Below are positions 1-4,760 of a stretch of 5,339 nt of DNA, piece after piece; the stretch's first letter is position 1; each line of letters opens with the position of its first letter. The DNA comes from an uncultured Dehalococcoidia bacterium (GTDB taxonomy: Bacteria > Chloroflexota > Dehalococcoidia > Tepidiformales > Tepidiformaceae). Position numbers and translations under genes: made by a program. The notes under the pieces were generated by a model. That model had not been told where the DNA came from and did no database searches. It worked only from the letters and a program-made list of their open reading frames with translations. Where the stretch lies: positions 1 to 5,339 of the forward strand of contig CALFYR010000751.1 of assembly GCA_937954195.1 (NCBI GenBank). The letters are read 5' to 3'.

Positions 1-317
1 AACGCACGACGGACGAGTGGTTCCAGGTGCTCGAGACGACGAAGGCGTGTGCGGTAGGAAAGGTCAACAGTGTCGCGGACCTGTTTGAGGACCCGCACCT
101 GAAGGCGCGGGAGATGCTGGTGGATCTACCTCTGCCCTATGGGCTTCCAGGAACGCTGACGCTCCCGAACTCGCCGCTGCACCTTTCGGGGACGCCGCCG
201 GTGGTGGGAAAGCCGATGCCCGGCCACGGGGAGGATACCGATGCGGTGCTTGGAGATTGGCTTGGCATGGGGACTGGAGAGGTGGGCGAGCTGCGCGCGA
301 TGGGCGCGATTAAGTAG
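1..317 (+). CDS. CaiB/BaiF family (type III) CoA-transferase, C-terminal part only
   Basis: This is the 3' end of a gene that begins left of the window; the open frame starts at base 3 and ends with TAG at 315-317, leaving 104 residues. Seen: the tail pattern of CaiB/BaiF CoA-transferases, with RTTDEWFQ, then the VGKVNSVADLFEDPHLKARE segment, an LPNSPLHLSGTPP segment, a GHGEDTDAVLGDWLG helix and a final LRAMGAIK. Known of the family: members move CoA between a carboxylic acid and an acyl-CoA through an aspartyl-CoA thioester intermediate, and are usually about 400 residues long. The catalytic Asp lies in the N-terminal half and is outside the window, so activity cannot be judged here. The substrate (formyl, succinyl, carnitine-like, alpha-methylacyl) cannot be inferred from the tail. 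The GTG at 27 is an internal Val codon, not a start. Confidence 0.88.
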   Translation, partial: RTTDEWFQVLETTKACAVGKVNSVADLFEDPHLKAREMLVDLPLPYGLPGTLTLPNSPLHLSGTPPVVGKPMPGHGEDTDAVLGDWLGMGTGEVGELRAMGAIK

Positions 318-354
318 AGTGACTGGCATTACAGAATGTCGGCCCCGCGTGCGT

Positions 355-360
355 TATCCT
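355..360 (+). promoter_or_regulatory. Weak -10-like element upstream of the methyltransferase gene
   Basis: TATCCT (355-360) is the best -10-like hexamer in the 139-nt gap after the CoA-transferase. No convincing -35 hexamer lies 16-18 nt upstream. If used, it would give a leader of about 90 nt before the ATG at 457. That leader contains two mutually exclusive GC hairpins (375-388 and 386-396). The call rests on hexamer similarity only. Confidence 0.2.
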
Positions 361-456
361 TGGGTTGCCGCTCCGGGCCCAACGGCCCCGATGGGGAGTC
401 GCGGATGCCGGCGTTGAACGAGAGGGCTTCGAACACGAACACCGTGGAGGAGCCAA

Positions 457-1236
457 ATGACGAGCCCCTGGAAACCCGAGCAGTATGAGAAGTTCCGCAG
501 CGAGCGGAGCCAGCCATTCTTTGACCTGTTGAGCCTGGTCGACCCGGCCTCCGGCGGCCGGGCGGTAGACCTCGGCTGCGGCACGGGCGAACTGACGCGG
601 GTGCTTCACGTGAAGACGCAGGCGAAACTGACCATCGGGGTCGACAGCAGCGAGACGATGCTGGCGAAGAGTCGGCAGTTCACCGGCGATGGGCTCATGT
701 TCGAGCGTGCGAACATCGAGAGTTTCACTTCGGCCCAGCCGTTCGACGTGGTGTTTTCGAATGCGGCGCTGCAGTGGGTGGATGACCACGAGACGCTCAT
801 CCCGAAGCTCGCGGCGCTGGTGGCGCCCGGCGGACAGCTTGCATTCCAGGTCCCAGCGAACGCCGACCACCCATCGCACGTGAGCGCGCACGAGATTGCA
901 CGGCGGTCGCCGTTCGCGGAGGCGATGAACGGTTATGACCGGCCGTGGCCGGTGATGCCCCCCGAGTGGTACGCGGAGACGCTGGACGGCCTGGGGTTCA
1001 CGAATCTGCAGGTCCGGTTGCAGGTGTACGGGCACACGCTCGATTCGCCGATGGACGTTGTGGAGTGGGTGAAAGGGACGTTCCTGACGGATTACCAGCG
1101 GCGGATGCCGGCGGAGCTGTTCGAGCAGTACCTGGAGCGATACACGGCACTCATTCGCGAGCGGCTCGGGGAACGGAGCCCGTACTTCTACGCCTTCAAG
1201 CGAGTCCTGGTGCGAGGACGGAGGCCGGTGGAGTGA
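457..1236 (+). CDS. tam: SAM-dependent methyltransferase, trans-aconitate 2-methyltransferase (Tam)-like
   Basis: This is a 259-residue class I SAM-dependent methyltransferase, close to the roughly 252 residues of E. coli Tam. Seen: motif I DLGCGTG at residues 38-44; the acidic ribose-binding region GVDSSETML with Asp63; and the post-II stretch FDVVFSNAALQWVDDH at 96-111. The N-terminus (SPWKPEQYEKFRSERS, with W5, Y10 and the ERS turn) and the C-terminal FKRVLVRGRR resemble Tam more than other methyltransferases sharing the LQW motif, such as BioC. Known: Tam methylates trans-aconitate, a by-product that inhibits aconitase, and is cytoplasmic. The ATG at 457 is set by GGAGGAG at 446-452. The gene ends in a GTGA overlap with the next GNAT gene, so the two are probably co-translated. 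The methyltransferase fold is certain; the exact substrate is inferred from similarity remembered, not computed. Confidence 0.78.
   Translation: MTSPWKPEQYEKFRSERSQPFFDLLSLVDPASGGRAVDLGCGTGELTRVLHVKTQAKLTIGVDSSETMLAKSRQFTGDGLMFERANIESFTSAQPFDVVFSNAALQWVDDHETLIPKLAALVAPGGQLAFQVPANADHPSHVSAHEIARRSPFAEAMNGYDRPWPVMPPEWYAETLDGLGFTNLQVRLQVYGHTLDSPMDVVEWVKGTFLTDYQRRMPAELFEQYLERYTALIRERLGERSPYFYAFKRVLVRGRRPVE
1220..1224 (+). promoter_or_regulatory. Ribosome-binding site that fixes the GTG start of the GNAT gene
   Basis: GGAGG lies inside the last codons of the methyltransferase gene, 8 nt before the GTG at 1233. It supports that GTG as the start rather than any upstream codon in the same open frame, which stays open far into the methyltransferase. 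Confidence 0.6.
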
Positions 1237-1727
1237 GCGTCCGCGAGGTCTCGGTGGAGTTCGTGCCGTTCGAGCTCAAGGGCATCCTGCGGAGGCTGCT
1301 GCAGTTCTACCTGTACGACTTCAGTGAGATTGATCCTGAGAACATTCGGATGGGGCCTGACGGCGAGTTCCCGTACCGCTACCTGGACCACTACTGGGCG
1401 GCGGACCAGGGCGAGGAACGACATCCGTATTTCATCCGGGCGGATGGCGAACTGGCAGGGTTCGCGCTCGTCCGGAAGGTGAACGGTGTGTTCGTGATGT
1501 CGGAGTTCTTCGTGATGCGGCGGTTTCGGCGGGAGGGCGTGGGCGAACGGGCCGCAGGCGCCGTTTTCGGGCGGCACCCGGGTCGCTGGATCGTCCAGGA
1601 GGTCGCGCCGAACGTCGACGCGCAGGCGTTTTGGCGCCGCGTCATCGCAAAGGAGACGGGAGGCGCGTTCGACGAGGAGCGTTCGCCGCGAGGAGTGACG
1701 CAGCGGTTCGAGGTCGGCGTCAGCTAG
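1233..1727 (+). CDS. GNAT family N-acetyltransferase
   Basis: This 164-residue protein starts at GTG 1233, which overlaps the methyltransferase stop by 4 nt. Seen: a helical N-terminus (residues 12-30, rich in Leu, Phe and Tyr), a central strand pair YFIRADGELAGFALV (66-80), and strand FVMSEFFVM followed by RRFRREGVGERA. That last stretch carries the acetyl-CoA pyrophosphate-binding signature Arg99-x-x-Gly102-x-Gly104. The strand WIVQEV and the segment N-DAQAFWRRVI follow as expected for GNAT motif B. The overall look recalls the 'predicted acetyltransferase' group COG5628, from memory. Known: GNAT enzymes transfer an acyl group from acyl-CoA to an amine. The acceptor here is unknown and the methyltransferase neighbour does not identify it. 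The stop overlaps the 3' end of the opposing Fe-S gene by 8 nt. Confidence 0.82.
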   Translation: MSVREVSVEFVPFELKGILRRLLQFYLYDFSEIDPENIRMGPDGEFPYRYLDHYWAADQGEERHPYFIRADGELAGFALVRKVNGVFVMSEFFVMRRFRREGVGERAAGAVFGRHPGRWIVQEVAPNVDAQAFWRRVIAKETGGAFDEERSPRGVTQRFEVGVS

Positions 1728-2145
1728 TCCGAAAGCCGGTTTTTACGTGGGTGCCGTCGCAGTAGGGCTTGTTTTCGGATGAGCCGCAGCGGCAGAGGGC
1801 GGCACGGGTTGTCCGGCGGAGCACGTTTCCTTCGCCATCCAGGATTTCGAGGTCGCCGCGGGCGTACACGGGGCCGTTGCGGACTGGGCGCATGGTGACG
1901 CCCTCATCGGGGGTTTCGTCAGCGGCGCCGTCGAGACGGTGGTAGGTGAGAGCGCCGCTCGGACAGCGCCGGACCACCTCGGCAAGGTCATCGGCGGAGG
2001 CGTGCTCGGGCTGGATCCACGGGCGCGCCTGGAGATTGAAGACTTCGGGGAGGCCGCGAAGGCACAGGCCGGCATGGGCGCAAATGTTGGGATCGAAGGT
2101 GACTTCGATCGTATCGGTGGATCGAACCTGAAGGGGTTTGGGCAT
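1720..2145 (-). CDS. Two-domain iron-sulfur protein: Fer4_19 domain plus CDGSH domain
   Basis: This is a 141-residue soluble protein. Seen: residues 13-71 match the divergent monocluster ferredoxin family Fer4_19 (YjdI-like), with ICAHAGLC (Cys22, His24, Cys28), GLPEVF and CPSGAL (Cys61), so three cysteines rather than four. Residues 85-141 form a CDGSH domain with the complete ligand motif CRCGSSENKPYCDGTH (Cys118, Cys120, Cys129, His133). Known: CDGSH (mitoNEET-type) domains bind a redox-active, acid-labile 2Fe-2S cluster with 3Cys-1His ligation; bacterial members act in electron transfer or Fe-S and redox homeostasis. No signal peptide or membrane anchor is visible. The ATG at 2145 is preferred because GGGAG lies at 2152-2156, 6 nt upstream, and homology begins just after it; the frame stays open further upstream without family-like sequence. 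No partner reductase is nearby, so the physiological role is unknown. Confidence 0.88.
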   Translation of the reverse strand: MPKPLQVRSTDTIEVTFDPNICAHAGLCLRGLPEVFNLQARPWIQPEHASADDLAEVVRRCPSGALTYHRLDGAADETPDEGVTMRPVRNGPVYARGDLEILDGEGNVLRRTTRAALCRCGSSENKPYCDGTHVKTGFRTS

Positions 2146-2173
2146 TCTCGGCTCCCGGCTCTGTGGTCGATCC

Positions 2174-2197
2174 AACGTAGCAGACTCGTAGCACGTT
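2174..2197. repeat. Short repeats in the spacer upstream of the Fe-S protein gene
   Basis: The 77-nt spacer between the small GNAT gene and the Fe-S gene holds CGTAGCA twice (2176-2182 and 2187-2193), with starts 11 nt apart. AACGT (2174-2178) and ACGTT (2193-2197) form a dyad around them. A repeat spaced by one helical turn 29-52 nt before a start codon is compatible with a regulator site, but no known operator is recognised. Confidence 0.3.
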
Positions 2198-2222
2198 ATC
2201 GCCGACCTGGCGTCCGCCCCGC

Positions 2223-2636
2223 TCAACCAGACCCCTGATCACCATCGTAGAACGGGTAGAGGCGGAATCCGGGCTTCTTGAAGTGCGGGAACTTTTCGTA
2301 GAAACCGGCGGCGCCGTCCTCGCTGAGGAGGTCGATGCGGTCTCCGCCGGCAAGGCGGAGCGCTTCGACCACCAACTCATGGCCAATCCCGCGAGACCGA
2401 TACGCGTGGTCGACGGCAAGGTTCGAAAGAAAGGCCTCGAGCTCTCCATCGCTGAACATCTCTGCGAAGCCGACGACGGCAGTACCATCGAGCGCGACGA
2501 CCGTGGTGACACCAGGAGCAGTGAGGACCCGGAGCGCGCGGGCCGGGTCGGCAGGGAACGACGGCCAGCCTTCCGCTTCGCACAGTTGCAGGACACCATC
2601 GAGGTGGTCTGCACTGAACGGCTCGATCACAACCAT
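2223..2636 (-). CDS. GNAT family N-acetyltransferase, small
   Basis: This 137-residue protein is a minimal single GNAT domain. Seen: the N-terminal strand MVVIEPFSADHLDGVLQLC; the strand pair VTTVVALDGTAVVGFAEM (43-60); FLSNLAVDHAYRSRGIGHEL with the acetyl-CoA signature Arg80-x-x-Gly83-x-Gly85; then IDLLSEDGAAGFYEKF, where Tyr is typical of the motif B helix, and a closing GFRLYPFY strand. This layout is the common one for environmental GNAT proteins that recognise small molecules or protein N-termini; the acceptor substrate is not predictable. The ATG at 2636 has no Shine-Dalgarno sequence in front of it but has TACGAT exactly six bases upstream. The gene lies 33 nt after the crotonase stop on the same strand, so it may be read both from the upstream transcript and from its own leaderless promoter. 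Confidence 0.85.
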   Translation of the reverse strand: MVVIEPFSADHLDGVLQLCEAEGWPSFPADPARALRVLTAPGVTTVVALDGTAVVGFAEMFSDGELEAFLSNLAVDHAYRSRGIGHELVVEALRLAGGDRIDLLSEDGAAGFYEKFPHFKKPGFRLYPFYDGDQGSG

Positions 2637-2642
2637 GGCGGA

Positions 2643-2648
2643 ATCGTA
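2643..2648 (-). promoter_or_regulatory. Possible leaderless -10 element for the small GNAT gene
   Basis: Read on the minus strand, TACGAT (a TANNNT match) ends six bases before the ATG at 2636. Transcription would then start at or next to the A of the start codon. There is no purine-rich ribosome-binding site and no clear -35 hexamer. The spacing is identical to that at the hydrolase gene (3545-3550). Confidence 0.35.
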
Positions 2649-2669
2649 TCGTGCGGACCGATAGGCGCG

Positions 2670-3461
2670 TTAGCGGCCGGTCCACTGGGGGTCGCGTTTT
2701 TCCAGGAACGCGCGGACGCCTTCCTTGAAGTCTTCGCTTGCGAACATGCGGGTGATGGTGGCGGTGCTATCCACAAGATGGTCGTCGGCGTCGCGAGTGA
2801 GGGAGCGGTAGAGCAGGCGCTTCACTTCGCCGGTCGCGAGGGGCGAGCCCTTGGAGACGGAGTGGGCGAACGCCATCGAGCGCTCCATGAGTTCGGCGTC
2901 GGGGACGACTTCGAGGACGTATCCGATTTCCTTTGCCCGCTGGGCGCTGATGACTTCGCCCGAGTAGAGGAGTTGGGCGGCGTTCTGGAGGCCCACGATG
3001 CGGGAGAGGAGCCACGTGCCCGCAGCGGTATCGGGCACGAGGCCGCGGTGGACGAAGACCCACCCGAAACGCGCGGATTCGCCGGCGATTCGGAAATCGC
3101 ACTGGGACGTGAATTCGACGCCGACACCAACTGCGGCGCCGTTTACTGCGGCGATGGTTGGCTTGGCGATGGATGCGAACGTCCATGGGGCGGGCCGCGC
3201 TTCTTCGTAGGCCTTCCCGTAGCTTTCGGCGCGGCCGGCCATTGGAGGTCGGGACGAAAGTTGTTGGAGATCGGTGCCGGCGCTGAAGGCGCGGCCCACA
3301 CCGGTGAGGACGACGGCCCGGACGCGGGAATCGGAGCCGGCGCTGCGAATGGCGTCTTCGACTTCGGCGAGCATTTCGTAAGTGATGGCGTTCATCTTCT
3401 CGGGACGGTTGAAGCGCATGAGCCCGATGGTGCCTTCGATCGTGTACTCAAAGTCGGCCAT
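2670..3461 (-). CDS. Enoyl-CoA hydratase/isomerase (crotonase) family protein
   Basis: This 263-residue protein has typical crotonase length. Seen: strand IGLMRFNRPEKMNAIT (12-27), strand VRAVVLTGVGRAFSAGTDL (47-65) giving the first oxyanion-hole segment, IAKPTIAAVNGAAVGVGVEF (98-117) giving the second, and an EGVRAFLEKRDPQWTG tail. Glu116 aligns with the first catalytic Glu of classic hydratases (rat Glu144). The second (rat Glu164) is replaced by Phe136, while Asp144 in GLVPDTAAGTWLL occupies the position of the catalytic Asp of PaaG-type isomerases. Double-bond isomerisation or another crotonase reaction on an acyl-CoA is therefore as likely as simple hydration. The ATG at 3461 is chosen because family homology starts there and GGAG lies at 3471-3474; the frame is open upstream to 3686 but that part reads as noise and overlaps the hydrolase. 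Cytoplasmic; first gene of the minus-strand group. Confidence 0.9.
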   Translation of the reverse strand: MADFEYTIEGTIGLMRFNRPEKMNAITYEMLAEVEDAIRSAGSDSRVRAVVLTGVGRAFSAGTDLQQLSSRPPMAGRAESYGKAYEEARPAPWTFASIAKPTIAAVNGAAVGVGVEFTSQCDFRIAGESARFGWVFVHRGLVPDTAAGTWLLSRIVGLQNAAQLLYSGEVISAQRAKEIGYVLEVVPDAELMERSMAFAHSVSKGSPLATGEVKRLLYRSLTRDADDHLVDSTATITRMFASEDFKEGVRAFLEKRDPQWTGR

Positions 3462-3556
3462 TATTTGCTGCTCCGGGGTGTGGGTTGCGTCACGATACGG
3501 TGTGGCCGTGCGGGTTGCGAGCGGCGTGCGAACCGTGGCCCGTGTAGATTGAGCAC
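3462..3556. promoter_or_regulatory. Divergent intergenic region with repeated GGTGTGG and GGGTTGCG
   Basis: This 95-nt spacer must hold promoters for the crotonase (leftward) and the hydrolase (rightward). GGTGTGG occurs at 3477-3483 and 3499-3505. GGGTTGCG occurs at 3482-3489 and 3512-3519, that is 30 nt apart, about three helical turns. For the crotonase, a minus-strand TATCGT (3497-3492) with a poor -35-like TCGCAA (3520-3515) at 17-nt spacing is the best promoter candidate. Repeated octamers could be regulator sites or chance in GC-rich DNA. Confidence 0.35.
3545..3550 (+). promoter_or_regulatory. Possible leaderless -10 element for the hydrolase gene
   Basis: TAGATT (TANNNT) ends six bases before the ATG at 3557, which has no Shine-Dalgarno sequence. 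This places the expected transcription start at the start codon itself. No -35 hexamer is recognisable at normal spacing. Confidence 0.4.
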
Positions 3557-4273
3557 ATGGGCAACTTACGAACGCGCGAAACGCTGATGGGCGACCTTCG
3601 CGAGGTGAACTTCTGGTTCGACCGGGATGGCGAGATGGTGCCGGGGATGGCGATTCTGCCGACCGAGGAGCACGAGCCGATGCCACTCGTCTTGATCCAG
3701 CACCCGGGCATGGGGAGCAAGGACGACTACTTCGTCGCGGAGGTGGCGCGAAGCTGGGCGAAGCGGGGATGGATCTGTGCCGGGCTGGACGCGCCGCTGC
3801 ACGGCGAGCGGCAGGCGGCCGACCCGATGTCGCTTTTTCGGCGGCCCGAACGCTACCCCGAGATCCGCGCGCAGTTCGCCGGCGAGGTGAGCGAGATGCT
3901 CGACCTGCTGCCGACGATTGTCCCGGCGGATATGAGCCGGCTGGGCTTCGTGGGGTACTCCATGGGGAGCATGCTGGGAATAGCGGCGGTGGCGCGGGAC
4001 GGGCGATTCAGGGCGGCGGCGTTCTGCCTGGTTGGCGAAGGTGGGCTGGCGGGCAGCATCGATGGGCCTGACGCTGACGTGGCGAAGCTGGGCGGCGTGG
4101 CCACGCGGATTGTGGGCAAGCTCCAGGACCAGCTGATCCCCAGAGAGCGGACTGAGGCGCTTTACGAGGCCCTTCCGGGAGAGAAGGACATTAAGTGGTT
4201 CCCGGGGGACCACTTCCAGATTGGGCCGGACGTGGTGCGGGCGGCGGAGGAGTGGATGGTGGCCAAGCTTTAG
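3557..4273 (+). CDS. Alpha/beta hydrolase (dienelactone hydrolase/esterase-like)
   Basis: This 238-residue single-domain serine hydrolase has the full set of fold markers. Seen: strand PLVLIQHPGMGSKDDYF (43-59) with the HPGMG oxyanion loop; GWICAGLDAPLHGER (71-85), the D-x-P-x-H-G-E-R segment common in this group; nucleophile elbow GYSMGS with Ser135; strand GGVATRIVGKLQDQLIP with the likely acid Asp191; and FPGDHFQ with His219. The predicted triad is Ser135-Asp191-His219. There is no signal peptide, so it is probably cytoplasmic. Substrate class (carboxyl ester, thioester, dienelactone) is not determined. The first ATG (3557) lacks a ribosome-binding site but has TAGATT six bases upstream; Met11 at 3587 is an alternative start, also without one. 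It is transcribed away from the crotonase gene and converges on the RHH gene, with 54 nt between stops. Confidence 0.88.
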   Translation: MGNLRTRETLMGDLREVNFWFDRDGEMVPGMAILPTEEHEPMPLVLIQHPGMGSKDDYFVAEVARSWAKRGWICAGLDAPLHGERQAADPMSLFRRPERYPEIRAQFAGEVSEMLDLLPTIVPADMSRLGFVGYSMGSMLGIAAVARDGRFRAAAFCLVGEGGLAGSIDGPDADVAKLGGVATRIVGKLQDQLIPRERTEALYEALPGEKDIKWFPGDHFQIGPDVVRAAEEWMVAKL

Positions 4274-4327
4274 GGTTCGGCGTCTACTCCAGGATTCGAT
4301 TGAGACTCAAGTCCGTGGACATCACTA

Positions 4328-4588
4328 TCACCAGCGCTCACTGCGCAGGCGTTGGAGAGTCCGGTTGGATGTAGCATCGGCGCGAATGGCATCTTCGGTG
4401 CGGTCGTCGTCGGTCAGGGAGTCGAGTGCGCTGTCGATGAGTTCCAGTAGGCTAGCGTCCCGGTCGAAATACCGTTTGAGGGCAAGGGCAACGACAGCGC
4501 TGCGCGGGACCCGTCTTGATGCAGCAACGCAATCGAGCCTCTGGAGGAGTTCGTCTGGTAGCCAGACCGTTATCTTCACATGGGCCAT
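4328..4588 (-). CDS. Ribbon-helix-helix (CopG/Arc-type) DNA-binding protein, orphan
   Basis: This is an 86-residue protein. Seen: residues 4-41 form a ribbon-helix-helix domain, with beta-strand VKITVWLP, helix A DELLQRLDCVAASR, the turn RVPRS and helix B AVVALALKRYF. The rest (LLELIDSALDSL, an acidic DDDRTED stretch, and a basic QRLRSERW end) resembles the tails of CopG-type antitoxins that bind a toxin, but no toxin gene lies on either side: upstream is tRNA-Gly and downstream the hydrolase 3' end. RHH proteins bind operator DNA as dimers through the strand. The ATG at 4588 is chosen because the domain begins at once; the frame continues upstream into the tRNA, which argues against a longer protein. 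No Shine-Dalgarno sequence is visible. Base composition is slightly less GC-rich (about 60% in lines counted by hand) than neighbouring genes. It could be a solitary regulator or an antitoxin remnant. Confidence 0.75.
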   Translation of the reverse strand: MAHVKITVWLPDELLQRLDCVAASRRVPRSAVVALALKRYFDRDASLLELIDSALDSLTDDDRTEDAIRADATSNRTLQRLRSERW

Positions 4589-4590
4589 GG

Positions 4591-4623
4591 AGTCACTGTC
4601 GGCGTAAGGACCGCGCCGTGACT
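4591..4623. repeat. Imperfect inverted repeat between tRNA-Gly and the RHH gene
   Basis: AGTCAC (4591-4596) pairs with GTGACT (4618-4623), and inside it GGCG (4601-4604) pairs with CGCC (4614-4617), with a 4-nt bulge and a 9-nt loop. It fills most of the 43 nt between the tRNA 3' end and the RHH start codon. It has no T-run, so it is a poor intrinsic terminator for the tRNA. It could instead be an operator for the RHH protein or a processing hairpin. Confidence 0.45.
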
Positions 4624-4631
4624 GACGAAGC

Positions 4632-4705
4632 TGGAGCGGGCGAAGGGAATCGAACCCTCGTCTCAACCTTGGGAAGGTCGCATTCTGCCATTGAACCACA
4701 CCCGC
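4632..4705 (-). tRNA. tRNA-Gly (anticodon CCC)
   Basis: The 74 nt fold into a complete cloverleaf on the minus strand. The acceptor stem GCGGGTG pairs with CGCCCGC (one G-U), followed by discriminator T and an encoded CCA (4634-4632). The D stem is GTTC/GAAT with loop AATGGCA. The anticodon stem is CGACC/GGTTG with loop TTCCCAA, whose middle CCC (4673-4671) reads GGG. A 4-nt variable loop precedes the T arm GAGGG-TTCGATT-CCCTT. The GCGGGTG acceptor, GGTTCAATGG D arm and C-rich anticodon loop identify glycine. It serves GGG codons, which are common in the genes of this window. It lies upstream of the RHH gene on the same strand and divergent from the flavoprotein gene, 55 nt away. Confidence 0.97.
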
Positions 4706-4727
4706 CCGGATGGGAACGCGAAAAGCG

Positions 4728-4733
4728 TATCAT
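4728..4733 (+). promoter_or_regulatory. Candidate -10 element for the PPOX flavoprotein gene
   Basis: TATCAT matches five of six consensus positions and would start transcription near 4740, leaving a leader of about 20 nt that contains the GAGGT ribosome-binding site at 4751-4755. No good -35 hexamer is present. The tRNA promoter must share this 55-nt divergent spacer; on its strand TACGCT overlaps the same bases. Confidence 0.35.
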
Positions 4734-4760
4734 CTCCCCACTCTGAATTCGAGGTACCGC

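Noticed and set aside
310..1035. A 241-codon open frame on - opposite the methyltransferase
   Set aside because: The protein is Arg-, His- and Pro-rich with no motif, while the other strand encodes a complete SAM-binding domain.
2283..3587. A 434-codon open frame on + across the crotonase and small GNAT genes
   Set aside because: It is antisense to two genes with clear family motifs, has no recognisable domain and no ribosome-binding site; such long mirror frames are common in GC-rich DNA.
3462..3686. N-terminal extension of the crotonase frame
   Set aside because: The extra 75 residues are Arg/Pro/Ser-rich noise, overlap the hydrolase gene and its start region, and an ATG with a GGAG site sits at 3461 where homology begins.
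3566..4213. A 215-codon open frame on - opposite the hydrolase
   Set aside because: Low-complexity Arg/Pro/His-rich product, opposite a complete Ser-Asp-His hydrolase.
4298..4308. TTCGATT near the hydrolase stop as a copy of the tRNA T-arm (att site)
   Set aside because: Only 7 nt match and the copy is on the opposite strand; chance similarity is enough to explain it.
4274..4327. Short dyads between the hydrolase and RHH stops as a terminator
   Set aside because: TTGAG-A-CTCAA and GTCC-GT-GGAC have loops too small to fold as drawn, and no T-run follows.
4589..4699. Longer version of the RHH protein starting inside the tRNA
   Set aside because: The added 37 residues are encoded by tRNA-Gly and the dyad; the RHH strand begins directly after the ATG at 4588.
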